DNA of 64,000 bases from Saccharibacillus sp. O23 (GCF_002205895.1 NZ_NJDE01000009.1:1-64000); one strand, 5' to 3'; counted from the first letter of the stretch, positions 34,835 to 44,380 are shown. Notes: generated by a model from the sequence alone, not told the origin. Translations and numbers: made by a program.

Positions 34835-35766
34835 GCCAAACGATAAAAAGCGACTTCTCCAAACGAATCGCGGAACAATTCAAACCCAAATATCTGCTTG
34901 CGCATCTGGTGCTGCTGGGCGTCGGTCTGGTGCTGCTGTATCCGCTGGTCTTTATGGTTCTGGCGGGCTTCTTCACCAAAACGGAGTTCATGACCACGGT
35001 GCTCGGCCTGCTGCCTATCCCCAAAGCGCCGACGTGGGACAACTATCTGACGCTGTTCAACGGTTCGGCCGACGCGGCGATCCGGAAGTATTTCTTGAAC
35101 TCGACGCTGCGTACGGTATATGCCACGTTCTGGGCGCTGCTGACGGCGCTGCTGGCGGGTTACGTGTTCGCGCGTCTTCAGTTCAGAGGCAAAAACACGT
35201 TGTTTCTGGCGCTGCTCGGCACGCAGATGATCCCGGCGACCATCGCGTTGATCCCGACTTATCTTCAGTTCGCCAGATGGCCTTTCGCGGGCGGCAACGA
35301 TATTTTCACCGGCGGAACCGGGATTCTGGATACGTGGTGGGTCTATCTGATCGGCGGGCCGAGCATCAACATCATGGGCGCGTTCTTGGTCAAGCAGTCG
35401 ATCGAAAAATTGCCTTACGAGCTGGACGAAGCGGCGAAAATGGACGGCGCGGGCACGCTGCGCATCATCTTCCGGATTCTGCTGCCGCTGCAAATGCCGA
35501 TCATGGCGTTCATCGCGATCACGACGGCGCTGGCGACTTGGAACGACTTTATCACGCCGTTCTTCTACACGTCGTCGGATAGTCTTCAGACGCTGCCCGC
35601 GGCGATTACCCGTCTGTCTTCGGCCGCCGCAAGTCCCGGAGCCGTGCCGAACTGGCCGCTGATCATCACGCTTAGTCTGGGCACGACGCTGCCGGCGCTG
35701 CTGCTGTTTTTCTTTTTCCAAAAGTATATCGTGCAGGGGCTTGCCAATACCGGAATCAAAGGTTAA
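34831..35766 (+). CDS. Sugar ABC transporter permease (MalG type)
   Basis: This 311-residue permease begins MSQTIKSDFSKRIAEQF and has six membrane segments (the first LLAHLVLLGVGLVLLYPLVF) and the EAA motif LDEAAKMDGAGTLRIIFRIL. ATG 34831 lies inside the ATGA overlap and 8 bp after AGAGGAGG; the longer open frame that extends upstream reads across the first permease and is not real. The C-terminal QKYIVQGLANTGIKG is the family ending. Confidence 0.92.
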   Translation: MSQTIKSDFSKRIAEQFKPKYLLAHLVLLGVGLVLLYPLVFMVLAGFFTKTEFMTTVLGLLPIPKAPTWDNYLTLFNGSADAAIRKYFLNSTLRTVYATFWALLTALLAGYVFARLQFRGKNTLFLALLGTQMIPATIALIPTYLQFARWPFAGGNDIFTGGTGILDTWWVYLIGGPSINIMGAFLVKQSIEKLPYELDEAAKMDGAGTLRIIFRILLPLQMPIMAFIAITTALATWNDFITPFFYTSSDSLQTLPAAITRLSSAAASPGAVPNWPLIITLSLGTTLPALLLFFFFQKYIVQGLANTGIKG

Positions 35767-35788
35767 TCGCCCTAAAATCTATTTAATA

Positions 35789-35832
35789 TATTGAATATGT
35801 CATAATCCTATGCTATATTGAACTCGTCAAAA
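35789..35832 (+). promoter_or_regulatory. Promoter with two AT-rich boxes before the binding protein
   Basis: TTGAAT (35791-35796) and TATATT (35814-35819) are 17 bp apart. The -35 lies in TTGA-ATATG-TCAT and the -10 runs into TTGA-ACTCG-TCAA, two boxes of the TTGA-N5-TCA type. Both carry ATA upstream of TTGA, as at 27781. Confidence 0.7.
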
Positions 35833-35862
35833 GCCAGTCATTCTCGATTTGGAGGGGTCCGA

Positions 35863-37305
35863 GTGAAAAACCGAAAGATCACGGCTTTAGTAGGCACGGT
35901 TATGTTGGTATCGGCGTTATCGGCATGCGGAGGAGGAGGTTCAGCCACGGTAGGCGCGCCTCCGGGAGCGGCCACGGGCGGCGAAACGAAACCTGCGGGA
36001 GAAACGGGCGGCAAAGCGGAAACGACGCCGGGCGTTACGACGATCACCGTCTTGAACGAAGGCGCGGTCGCGATCGGGGTCGGCAAGCTCGACGATCTGT
36101 TCGCGGCCAAAGAAAAAGAATATACGGACGCCGGAGTCAGTCTGGATTACAAGCCGGGTTCGCCGGTCGAAACTTTCCCTCTGCAGTACCAGAAGATCAT
36201 GAGCGAGAAGCTCAAAGCGCAGAACATCGAAGTCGTGACGGAAGACTGGGGCTGGGGCGAGCCGCTGATCCAGAAGCAGACTGCCGGTTTTCTCGCCAAA
36301 AACATTCCGGATATCATCGTAGGCGAAACGCAGATGCCGGGCTTCGCGCAGCAGGGGCTGCTTGAACCGTTCCCCGACGATATGGCGGCGGATATCCGCG
36401 AGAACGTATCGCCGGCCGCGTGGAAACCGATGGAAGTCGGCGGCAAGATCTACGGATTGGCCGCGCAGCCGGGCGTCAGCAATCTGTTCTGGAACAAAAA
36501 GTTGGTGAAGCAGGCCGGCCTCGATCCGGACAAAGCGATCACCACCTGGCAGGAGCTGCGCGATAACGTCAAAGCGGTCACCGAAGCGGGCAAAGGCAAA
36601 TTCTACGGCGGTGGCGTATACGCGGCTCCGAACTTCGGCGGTTATCTGCGTTACGGTGCGCTGATCGCGATCAACGGCGGTTCGTTCGCCGACGAGAACG
36701 GACTGCCGGCGTTCAACTCGCCGCAGAACGCCGAGACGGTCGCCCTGCTCAAAGACCTGAACGCCGCGCATCCGCCCGGCCTGATGGTCAACAATAACGA
36801 AGGTTCGTATTTCGACGCTTGGAACAAAGGCCAGATCGCGTATCTGATCGACGGTCCGTGGCGGGTGCAGGAATCCAAGACGACCGGCATCGATCTCGGC
36901 ATGGCGCCGATTCCGCTGTCGCCGAACGGCAAACCGGCCAACGTGACGATCGGCGCGGCGTTCCATTCGGTTCCGGTCGACGCCAAGCAGAAAGAAGCAG
37001 CGTTCGCCTACATCAAAGCGATGTACAGCGAAGAGATTCAGCAGTTGGTCGCGGACTCCAACACGCGTTCCCCGATTCTCAAAAAGATCGGCGAATCGAA
37101 AGAGTATCAAGAAAAACATCCGGAGATGTATCTGCATTACCAAGCGATGTCCGGCGACGTGACGGGCCTGCCGACATTCGCCAAAGACAATTCGAAAGCT
37201 TGGCAGATGTGGGGCGAAGCCGTCGTCAAAGGCATCATGACCGACGGCGATATTCAAGGAATTCTGGACGACGCGCAGAAGCGGGCGGAACTGGTGACCC
37301 GGTAG
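35863..37305 (+). CDS. Sugar ABC transporter substrate-binding lipoprotein
   Basis: This 480-residue binding protein starts with GTG, 8 bp after GGAGGGG. Its lipoprotein signal peptide runs KNRKITALVGTVMLVSA to the lipobox LSAC (Cys at about residue 20), then a Gly/Thr-rich linker. The mature part contains VTEDWGWGEPLIQKQ, YLIDGPWRVQESKTTG and NVTIGAAFHSVPVDAKQKEA, typical of family-1 oligosaccharide binders. It has its own promoter, apart from the two permeases, so it can be made in excess. A terminator follows. Confidence 0.93.
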   Translation: MKNRKITALVGTVMLVSALSACGGGGSATVGAPPGAATGGETKPAGETGGKAETTPGVTTITVLNEGAVAIGVGKLDDLFAAKEKEYTDAGVSLDYKPGSPVETFPLQYQKIMSEKLKAQNIEVVTEDWGWGEPLIQKQTAGFLAKNIPDIIVGETQMPGFAQQGLLEPFPDDMAADIRENVSPAAWKPMEVGGKIYGLAAQPGVSNLFWNKKLVKQAGLDPDKAITTWQELRDNVKAVTEAGKGKFYGGGVYAAPNFGGYLRYGALIAINGGSFADENGLPAFNSPQNAETVALLKDLNAAHPPGLMVNNNEGSYFDAWNKGQIAYLIDGPWRVQESKTTGIDLGMAPIPLSPNGKPANVTIGAAFHSVPVDAKQKEAAFAYIKAMYSEEIQQLVADSNTRSPILKKIGESKEYQEKHPEMYLHYQAMSGDVTGLPTFAKDNSKAWQMWGEAVVKGIMTDGDIQGILDDAQKRAELVTR

Positions 37306-37348
37306 ACCCGGCAAGCGTCACGGAGCGGAGAAATCGATACGCAGAGCA

Positions 37349-37380
37349 AAAAGGGACTGAGGCGATCAGTCCCTTTTGCT
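37349..37380 (+). terminator. Terminator between the binding protein and the mannosidase
   Basis: AAAAGGGACTGA and TCAGTCCCTTTT pair perfectly around GGCGA, followed by GCTTC. The T-run is within the stem, so some read-through into the mannosidase gene is likely. Confidence 0.8.
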
Positions 37381-37411
37381 TCAAATTCAGCGGTTAACGG
37401 GAGTGAACAAG

Positions 37412-40400
37412 ATGCCTTACGAAAATCACGGAATCATGTTGAATCGGGCCAAAGAGACGTTGAACCGGCTGCGCGGCGCGATCTACGAACCGGTCGGAAC
37501 GCTGCGGACGACGGCATGGGTAACCAAAGAACCGGTGCCTTACGAAGAACGGACCTCCGGCATCCGCAAAGAGATCGGGCCGGGCGACGTCTGGGGCGAA
37601 TTATGGGACTGCGCTTGGTTCCGTTTTGCCGGTACCGTTCCCGAGTCGGTCGCGGGAAGCCGAGCCGTGCTGCTGATCGATATCAACGGCGAACTGTGCA
37701 TCGTCGACGAAGACGGTTCGCCGCGTCAAGGATTGACCAATATCAATTCCGAATTCGAAACGGCGCTGGGACTTCCGGGCAAAAGGGTCGTCGATCTCGG
37801 CGGCGAAGCGGCGGGACGAACCGTCGAGCTGTGGGCGGACGCGGGCTGCAACGATCTGTTCGGCAAGTTCAGCGGCGGCACGATGAAAGAAGCGTTGATC
37901 GCCGTATGCCATGAAGAAACGCGGCGGCTCTATTACGATTTCGAAGTGTTGATCGAATTGGCCGAACAGCTCGAAGCGCGCAGCGCCAGACGCGACCGGA
38001 TCGTTCAAGCGCTCTACGAAGCTTCGCTTATGCTTACCGTTATTAATGAAGAAACGGTACGGCGCGCGATCGAGCGCGTGCGCGGCGAATTGGCGAAACG
38101 CGGCGGCGATCCCGTGCTGACCGTCAGCGCGATCGGACACGCGCATATCGATCTCGCTTGGCTGTGGCCGATCCGCGAGACCGTTCGCAAAGGAGCCCGG
38201 ACGTTCTCTACCGTGCTGCGCAATATGGAGAAGTACCCGGATTACGTGTTCGGCGCGAGCCAACCTCAGCTCTATCAATGGATAAAAGAATATTATCCCA
38301 AATTGTATGAGCAGATCCGCGAACGGGTTCAAGAAGGCCGCTGGGAGCTGCAAGGCGCGATGTGGGTCGAACCGGATACGAATATCTCGGGCGGCGAAGC
38401 ATTGGTGCGGCAGATTTTGTACGGCAAACGCTTTTTCGCGGAAGAGTTCGGTCAAGAGATGAAAGTGCTCTGGCTGCCCGACGTGTTCGGCTACAGCGGA
38501 AGCCTGCCGCAATTGCTGCGCAAATCCGGCGTCGATTACATGATGACCCAGAAGCTGTCGTGGAGCGTGTACAATACGCATCCGCATCATAGTTTTCGTT
38601 GGGAAGGAATCGACGGCAGTTCGGTGCTGACCCATCTGCCTCCGGAAGATACGTATAACAGCCCGGCCGCGCCGCGTTCGCTCGCGAAGATCGAAGCGTC
38701 GTATCTGGACCGGAACGTCTCGGAGCACGCGCTGATGCTGTTCGGAATCGGAGACGGCGGCGGCGGTCCGGGCGAAGAACATCTGGAACGGCTGGCGCGC
38801 GAGCAAAATCTGCTGGGACTTCCGCCGGTGAAGATGGAGCCGTCGCTGGACTTTTTCCATAAGTTGAAGCAGGAGCAGGATCGGCTTCAAACGTATCGCG
38901 GCGAATTGTATCTGGAGAAACATCAGGGAACGCTGACGTCGCAAGCCCGGAACAAACGCTATAATCGCCAGATGGAAAAAGCGCTGCGCGAGCTGGAATT
39001 CGCCGCTTCGCTGGCGCTGGCCGCCGGCGGTTCGGCAGACGATTACCCGGCCGAAGCGTTGGAACGGATCTGGAAAGAAACGCTGCTGTATCAGTTCCAC
39101 GATATTCTGCCCGGCTCGTCCATTACGCGCGTGTTCGACGAATCGTTGGAACGTTACGCGAAGCTCTTGGCCGAGACGAAAGCATTGACGCAGGCCGCGC
39201 AGCGGCAGGTCGCGCGGCTGATCGGAGCGGAAGACGGCGAAGAACTGGCGTTCAACTCGCTGCCGTGGGCGCGGGAATTGACGATCGAACGCGGCGGACA
39301 GCGCTATGGCGTAACGGTGCCTCCGATGGGGTACGCCTTGTTGGCGGCCGCCGAACGTTGGGACGAACGTCGTTCGCGCTCGGCGGAGTCGCAATTGCGC
39401 GCAGAAGAACGCGTGCTGGAGAATCGGCATCTGCGCGTGACGCTCGGCGAAAGCGGAGGCATCGTGTCGCTGCTGCGCAAAACCGAATCCGAACCCGGCG
39501 GCCGCGAAACGATCGCGCCCGGAGAAGAAGCGAACGTGCTGACCGTCTATCACGATCACGGCGACGCTTGGGATTTCCCGCGCGATTACCGGGATACGGT
39601 CGCGGGCCGGATGGAGCTGAAGCAAAGCCTGCCGCGAATCGAAGGCGTCTGCGCGGTGCTGGAACAACGGTATCTTTTCGGCGATTCCGTGCTGGTGCAG
39701 AAGATCGTGTTGGAAGCGGACGCGGATACGCTGCGGTTCGAGACGTTCGTCGATTGGCGGGAGTCGGAGAAGATGCTGCGCGCTGCGTTCCCGGTGCAGG
39801 TGCGTACGGATCAAGTCAACTGCGAGATTCAGTTCGGTTATCTCAAGCGTCCGACGACCCGCAATAATCGGATCGAATTCGCCCGGGACGAAATCTGCGC
39901 GCATCAATATATCGATCTGTCGCAGCCCGATCGCGGGGTGGCGCTGCTCAGCGACAGCAAATACGGATACAGCGCCGAAGGGCATACGCTGGACATCAAT
40001 CTGCTGCGCAGTCCCGGCTATCCCGATCCGGTCGCGGACCGCGCGGAACACGAATTCGTCTATGCGCTGTATCCGCACGAAGGAGACTTCGTGCAGGCCG
40101 AGGTGTATCGCAGAGGCTACGAATTGAATACGCCGCTGGTCGTCAGCGAAGCGGCGGAAGCGCGCCGGAGCGAGGTCACGGCATCCGGCGTCCATACGGC
40201 AAAAGGCAGTTCGGCAAGCCGCGTCGGGACGGCCGAACGTCCGGGACCGGAAGCCGCCGCGTGGTCGAACGGCGGCGGACGCGCAGCGGCTTCGGCCGGA
40301 AGCGGGAAGCCGTCCGATAGCCGGCACGATTCGGCGGCCTATTCGCTGATCGCTGCCGATCATCCTCGCGTCATGATCGAAGCGGTCAAAAAAGCCGAAG

Positions 40401-40642
40401 GTTCCGAGCATCTGATCATTCGCCTATACGAGACGGCCGGCGCGGACGCGCAAACGGTCGTTACGTTCGGGCAGGATTGCGAAGAAATCGCGGAGACGGA
40501 CCTGATGGAACGGCCGCTGGTGAGCGGTGCGGAGGAGGCGGAATCGCTGTCCGTGGAAAGCGCCTGCCGCGCCCGGCTGGATTTCCGGCCGTTCGAGATC
40601 AAGACGCTGCGGGTGAAGTTCGGATCGGGAGCAAGCGTATGA
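37412..40642 (+). CDS. Alpha-mannosidase, glycoside hydrolase family 38
   Basis: This 1076-residue enzyme hydrolyses terminal alpha-mannosides. GH38 landmarks are IGHAHIDLAWLWPIRET near residue 245 (zinc ligands H and D), MWVEPDTNISGGEALVRQ near 318, the nucleophile Asp in LWLPDVFGYSGSLPQLL near 356, SWSVYNTHPHHSFRWEG near 390, and the zinc His in YQFHDILPGSS near 562. A C-terminal beta domain holds a low-complexity linker (around residues 925-975). No signal peptide, so it acts on imported oligosaccharides. ATG follows a modest CGGGAG; the terminator just upstream suggests partial independence. Confidence 0.95.
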   Translation: MPYENHGIMLNRAKETLNRLRGAIYEPVGTLRTTAWVTKEPVPYEERTSGIRKEIGPGDVWGELWDCAWFRFAGTVPESVAGSRAVLLIDINGELCIVDEDGSPRQGLTNINSEFETALGLPGKRVVDLGGEAAGRTVELWADAGCNDLFGKFSGGTMKEALIAVCHEETRRLYYDFEVLIELAEQLEARSARRDRIVQALYEASLMLTVINEETVRRAIERVRGELAKRGGDPVLTVSAIGHAHIDLAWLWPIRETVRKGARTFSTVLRNMEKYPDYVFGASQPQLYQWIKEYYPKLYEQIRERVQEGRWELQGAMWVEPDTNISGGEALVRQILYGKRFFAEEFGQEMKVLWLPDVFGYSGSLPQLLRKSGVDYMMTQKLSWSVYNTHPHHSFRWEGIDGSSVLTHLPPEDTYNSPAAPRSLAKIEASYLDRNVSEHALMLFGIGDGGGGPGEEHLERLAREQNLLGLPPVKMEPSLDFFHKLKQEQDRLQTYRGELYLEKHQGTLTSQARNKRYNRQMEKALRELEFAASLALAAGGSADDYPAEALERIWKETLLYQFHDILPGSSITRVFDESLERYAKLLAETKALTQAAQRQVARLIGAEDGEELAFNSLPWARELTIERGGQRYGVTVPPMGYALLAAAERWDERRSRSAESQLRAEERVLENRHLRVTLGESGGIVSLLRKTESEPGGRETIAPGEEANVLTVYHDHGDAWDFPRDYRDTVAGRMELKQSLPRIEGVCAVLEQRYLFGDSVLVQKIVLEADADTLRFETFVDWRESEKMLRAAFPVQVRTDQVNCEIQFGYLKRPTTRNNRIEFARDEICAHQYIDLSQPDRGVALLSDSKYGYSAEGHTLDINLLRSPGYPDPVADRAEHEFVYALYPHEGDFVQAEVYRRGYELNTPLVVSEAAEARRSEVTASGVHTAKGSSASRVGTAERPGPEAAAWSNGGGRAAASAGSGKPSDSRHDSAAYSLIAADHPRVMIEAVKKAEGSEHLIIRLYETAGADAQTVVTFGQDCEEIAETDLMERPLVSGAEEAESLSVESACRARLDFRPFEIKTLRVKFGSGASV

Positions 40643-43044
40643 CCAAGGCCGGACGACGGGAAGCGGAGCGGGAACGGACCGGGTTTCAAGAAGGCGGACC
40701 TTACGATCCGGCTTACGATCTTCGCGCGGACTTCGTGATGGTCTACGGTCTGCACGGCGATCTGGACGAACGAATCTCCGCGTGGAAACGCAAAGGGTAC
40801 GTCGTTCATCTGATGACCGGCGTATCGTGGGGCGGGTATCAAGATTATCTGAACGGGAAAATCGACGGCCGCGAGCATTGGGACGAAGCGCAGACCGATC
40901 GGCAGGGAGCGCGCATCGTGCACGGAACGTCGGCGGATATTCCGTATATGGTGCCGACGATCGCTTACGCGGATTTTCTGACGGAACGGGTTCGCCCGGC
41001 CGTGGACGCGGGCGTCGAAGCGATCCATCTGGAAGAACCGGAGTTCTGGGCGGCAGGCGGCTATTCGGAAGCTTTTCGCCGGGAATGGGAGGTCTATTAC
41101 CGCGAGCCGTGGCAGGCGCCGCATACGTCGGCCGACGCGCAGTACCGGGCGTCGAAACTCAAAGCGTATCTCTACGCCCGCACGCTCGACCGGATCTGCG
41201 GCGCGCTCAAAGAATACGCGAGGGTCCGCTACGGACGGCGTATCCGCTTCTATGTGCCGACGCACAGCCTGATCAATTATGCGCAGTGGCGGATCGTCAG
41301 TCCGGAATCGAAGCTGCTCGACCTGCCGGGCATCGACGGATATATCGCGCAGGTATGGACCGGTACGGCGCAGACGCCGAACGTGTATAACGGCGTGCGC
41401 AAAGAGCGAACGTTCGAGACGGCCTTTCTGGAATACGGCATCATGCAGGAATTGGTGCGCGGGACGGATCGCCGGATGTGGTTTCTCCACGATCCGATCG
41501 CGGACGATCCCAAGCACACTTGGCGCGATTACCGCCGCAATTATATCCGCACGCTGGTCGCGTCGCTGCTGCATCCGGGCGTGAGCCGGTACGAGATCTG
41601 CCCGTGGCCGCGGCGGATCTACACGGGCGAATACCCGAAATCCGACGGCAGCGGACGCGAACGGATTCCGGCGCGGTACGCGACGGAACTTCAGGTCATT
41701 GCTAACGCGCTCGGCCGAATGGACGGATTGGATGTACAATGGGCGGAAAACGGACCGGAGATCGGGCTGCTGCTGGCGGATTCGGCGATGTACCAGCGGC
41801 AGTATCCGCATTGGAGCGAAGAAGCGTCGGCGTTGAAATACGACGGAACCGAAGTCGCGGCGGAACTGAGCGAGGAACAGCAGACGATTCTGGATTGGTC
41901 GGCGTTCTACGGACTGGCGCTGCCGCTGCTGAAGCACGGCGCGATCGTGCGGCCGGTGCAGCTCGATAACGCGGGGCGTTTCCCCGGCTATCTCGATGAT
42001 TATCGGGTGCTGGTTCTCAGCTACGAGTTCATGAAACCCGAATCGCCGGGATTGCATCAGGCTCTGGCCCAGTGGGTTCGGCAGGGCGGGGCGTTGGTGT
42101 ATGTGGGGGACGGGAGCGACGAATTTCACGGGGTTCGGGAATGGTGGAACGGGGGAGAGGGCGGAGGCGGCAGCGAAGCGGCCCGAGAGGATGATGCGGG
42201 TCGCGGCGGGCAAGAAGGCGAAGCGGAAGGCGGGGCCGGCAGCGGCGAGAGCCGCTGGGTTCCGCTCGGGAAGCGGAGCTGGGCTTCGCCGGCGGAGCAT
42301 TTGTTTGCGGAGCTTGGGCTAGGCGCCTCGCCCGAGCCGGGGGTTCATCCGGTCGGCCGAGGCTTCGCGGCCTATCTGGATGTGCATCCGGCCGAATGCG
42401 CGCAGCGGCCGCAGGCTGCGGAGCGCTTGAGGGCGATCGTGCGGGCCGCGATCGCGGCGGCCGGCGGGCCGGAATGGAATCGGAGCAGCAGGCTTGCGCT
42501 GCGGAGAGGGCCTTACCTGATCGCGGCGGCGATGGACGAATCCGAAGCCGGAAGCGGCGAAGAGCAGCACGCGGAGACGGCAGCGATCGAAGCGGCGGCA
42601 GGCGGAAAGGAATTCGCGTTCAGCGGCAAGTTCGTCGATCTGCTGGACGCCGATCTGCCGATCTTGAAGCAGGCGACGCTCCGCGAAGGCGAGCAAATGC
42701 TGCTCTACGATCTGGATCGGGCGAATGCTGACGACTCGGCTAAAGCGAGCGGAAGGCTCGGCCTTCCCGCCGTTCGGCTGATTGCCGCCGCTTCGCGGAT
42801 CGACGAGATTCGAACCGACGAAGCCGGTTTCGTCTGCACCGCCGAAGGCCCGTCGAACGTGGTCGGCGCGGCGCGTTTCCTGCTGAACGCCTCGCCGAAA
42901 CGGGTCAGCGTGCTGCGATCCGAAAAGAACGACCCGAGTCGAACATGGCAAGACGCGGATTGGGAATGGGACGCGTTTAGTTCGACGTTGTTGATCCGTT
43001 ATGTGAACGACGCGGCGGGGATTGAGATGAAGGTGGAGTTTTAG
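40639..43044 (+). CDS. Large glycosidase-like protein of no recognised family
   Basis: This 801-residue cytosolic protein overlaps the mannosidase by ATGA and is surely co-produced. The first 380 residues look like a (beta/alpha)8 barrel: strand-like VVHLMTGVSWGGYQ, GVEAIHLEEPEFWAAGGYSE (a possible acid/base Glu near 130), RIRFYVPTHSLINYAQW, and MWFLHDPIADDPKHTW. A following domain (FPGYLDDYRVLVLSYEFMKP and GGALVYVGDGSDEF) resembles the GATase-like trimerisation domain of GH42 beta-galactosidases. A Gly/Glu linker of about 25 residues and a beta-rich end follow. The exact family is not recognised; a glycosidase on mannoside-type substrates is an inference. Confidence 0.8.
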   Translation: MTKAGRREAERERTGFQEGGPYDPAYDLRADFVMVYGLHGDLDERISAWKRKGYVVHLMTGVSWGGYQDYLNGKIDGREHWDEAQTDRQGARIVHGTSADIPYMVPTIAYADFLTERVRPAVDAGVEAIHLEEPEFWAAGGYSEAFRREWEVYYREPWQAPHTSADAQYRASKLKAYLYARTLDRICGALKEYARVRYGRRIRFYVPTHSLINYAQWRIVSPESKLLDLPGIDGYIAQVWTGTAQTPNVYNGVRKERTFETAFLEYGIMQELVRGTDRRMWFLHDPIADDPKHTWRDYRRNYIRTLVASLLHPGVSRYEICPWPRRIYTGEYPKSDGSGRERIPARYATELQVIANALGRMDGLDVQWAENGPEIGLLLADSAMYQRQYPHWSEEASALKYDGTEVAAELSEEQQTILDWSAFYGLALPLLKHGAIVRPVQLDNAGRFPGYLDDYRVLVLSYEFMKPESPGLHQALAQWVRQGGALVYVGDGSDEFHGVREWWNGGEGGGGSEAAREDDAGRGGQEGEAEGGAGSGESRWVPLGKRSWASPAEHLFAELGLGASPEPGVHPVGRGFAAYLDVHPAECAQRPQAAERLRAIVRAAIAAAGGPEWNRSSRLALRRGPYLIAAAMDESEAGSGEEQHAETAAIEAAAGGKEFAFSGKFVDLLDADLPILKQATLREGEQMLLYDLDRANADDSAKASGRLGLPAVRLIAAASRIDEIRTDEAGFVCTAEGPSNVVGAARFLLNASPKRVSVLRSEKNDPSRTWQDADWEWDAFSSTLLIRYVNDAAGIEMKVEF

Positions 43045-43239
43045 CAGCAGAACCGATGCCGGCAGCGGGTCTCCCTCCCATTTTGTCCGCCTGCATGTAT
43101 AAAAAAGAAGCCTGTATGGTCGGCAAACAGAGTAGGCGGCGTGCGATCGAATTTGTGCTTCGCGTCACTGTCGAGTAGACAGAAATTTCAGATCGTTTTA
43201 CTATAAACTTAACGTCATACAGCAAGTGCCGAAAGAATC

Positions 43240-43277
43240 GGGCCTTGAGATGGACTTCCATCTTCAGGGCCTTTTTT
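43240..43277 (+). terminator. Terminator after the mannosidase operon
   Basis: GGGCCTTGAGATGGA and TCCATCTTCAGGGCC pair with few mismatches around CT and end in TTTTTT. It lies 60 bp before the recombinase ORFs and marks the left edge of the AT-rich island. Confidence 0.8.
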
Positions 43278-43336
43278 ATGCGAAAACCAGATTTCCAAAA
43301 ATTGAATGCGATGATAAACTGAGGAGGCAAGCGAGG

Positions 43337-43504
43337 ATGAATATCGATTTAATTTATAGAGATGAACGGACTCTCGGAGTAAAAATAACAAGTTTCGATT
43401 CGGGTAGCTTAAAAGACGTTCATGCCGTGCCCGGGCGAAAATGGGTGCAAGAAAACAAGATCTGGACCATCCCTTACTATGAAATCTTCAGTTTGGAATC
43501 CTGA
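43337..43504 (+). CDS. N-terminal accessory domain of the recombinase (separate frame)
   Basis: This 55-residue ORF has AGGAGG upstream and encodes a small beta-rich module with VHAVPGRKWVQENKIWTIPY, recalled as the N-terminal extension of some larger tyrosine recombinases (and loosely like HARP modules). Its stop is read TCC TGA at 43499-43504. A +1 slip there would continue directly into the recombinase as ERMQELKDSL. So it is either a split gene, a frameshifted one or one expressed by +1 frameshifting. TCC TGA is the shift codon pair in eukaryotic antizyme mRNA; bacterial use here is unproven. Confidence 0.7.
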   Translation: MNIDLIYRDERTLGVKITSFDSGSLKDVHAVPGRKWVQENKIWTIPYYEIFSLES

Positions 43505-44342
43505 ACGTATGCAGGAGTTGAAAGATTCGCTCCGAGCAAGAGGATACAGCACCAAGACCATCAAAGCCTATAAATCGCAGACGCAGCGCTTTTTCGAGAA
43601 TGCGGAGATGCCAAACCTGACACCGAGCAGCGAACAGGTGAAAAAGTATGCGTTGGCTATGCTGGAGAAAGGTTATTCTCACGCCCACGTCAATCAAGCC
43701 ATTAGCGCGCTGAAATTCTATTTCCGTCATGTGCTGAAGGAGCCCAACTCTAACAACTATATTCGACCCAAAAAGGAGAACAAGCTCCCTAACGTCTTGT
43801 CTCTTGCCGAGGTTGTGCGTTTGCTCAAAGGCGTAAAAAACTTAAAGCACCAAACCCTTTTATATCTCACCTATACTTCGGGGCTGCGGGTAAGCGAGGT
43901 CGTTCGTCTGAAGCTTGAAGATTGCGATCGAGAACGAAAAGTGGTGAAGGTTCGGCAGGGTAAAGGGAGGAAAGATCGGCAGACACTGTTATCGGAGGCG
44001 GCGGTGCAGGTATTGGATCGATACATGGAGCAAGAGAACCCGCAGAATTGGCTGTTCCCCGGACAACGAGCCGACCGACACTTGACCGAGCGTTCCGCGC
44101 AAAAAGTGTTCGAAAAAGCGCTGCTACAAGCCAATATTCGCAAAGAAGTCAGCATCCACTCGCTCCGGCATTCGTTTGCTACGCATTTGCTGGAGAATGG
44201 GATTGATCTTCGCTATATTCAGGAGTTATTAGGCCATCAGAGCGTACGAACGACCGAGCGATATACTCACGTTAGCCGGAGAGATATTGGCAAGATTCAG
44301 AGCCCTTTGGATCGGTTGAACGAGTGTGAAGAAGAATATTGA
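43479..44342 (+). CDS. Tyrosine recombinase, integron-integrase-like
   Basis: This protein of up to 287 residues has a SAM-like N-terminal domain (MQELKDSLRARGYSTKTIK) and a full tyrosine recombinase core: Arg137 in TSGLRVSEVVRL, Lys162 in GKGRKD, His227 and Arg230 in HSLRHSFATHLLENG, His253 in LLGHQS, and nucleophile Tyr262 in TERYTHVS. The ending GKIQSPLDRL is like the SPLD end of integron integrases, but the extra patch between motif II and the HxxR motif that defines IntI is missing. Start ATG 43479 overlaps the upstream ORF; ATG 43509 is also possible, neither with a clear RBS. It lies just before an attI-like site and cassettes. Confidence 0.92.
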   Translation: MKSSVWNPERMQELKDSLRARGYSTKTIKAYKSQTQRFFENAEMPNLTPSSEQVKKYALAMLEKGYSHAHVNQAISALKFYFRHVLKEPNSNNYIRPKKENKLPNVLSLAEVVRLLKGVKNLKHQTLLYLTYTSGLRVSEVVRLKLEDCDRERKVVKVRQGKGRKDRQTLLSEAAVQVLDRYMEQENPQNWLFPGQRADRHLTERSAQKVFEKALLQANIRKEVSIHSLRHSFATHLLENGIDLRYIQELLGHQSVRTTERYTHVSRRDIGKIQSPLDRLNECEEEY

Positions 44343-44380
44343 GCGGGCTAGTTCGTAAATCCCCGGAGTAACGGGAATGG

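Noticed and set aside
37601-40411. Minus-strand frame of about 936 codons opposite the mannosidase
   Set aside because: Shadow frame; the mannosidase on the plus strand has all GH38 motifs.
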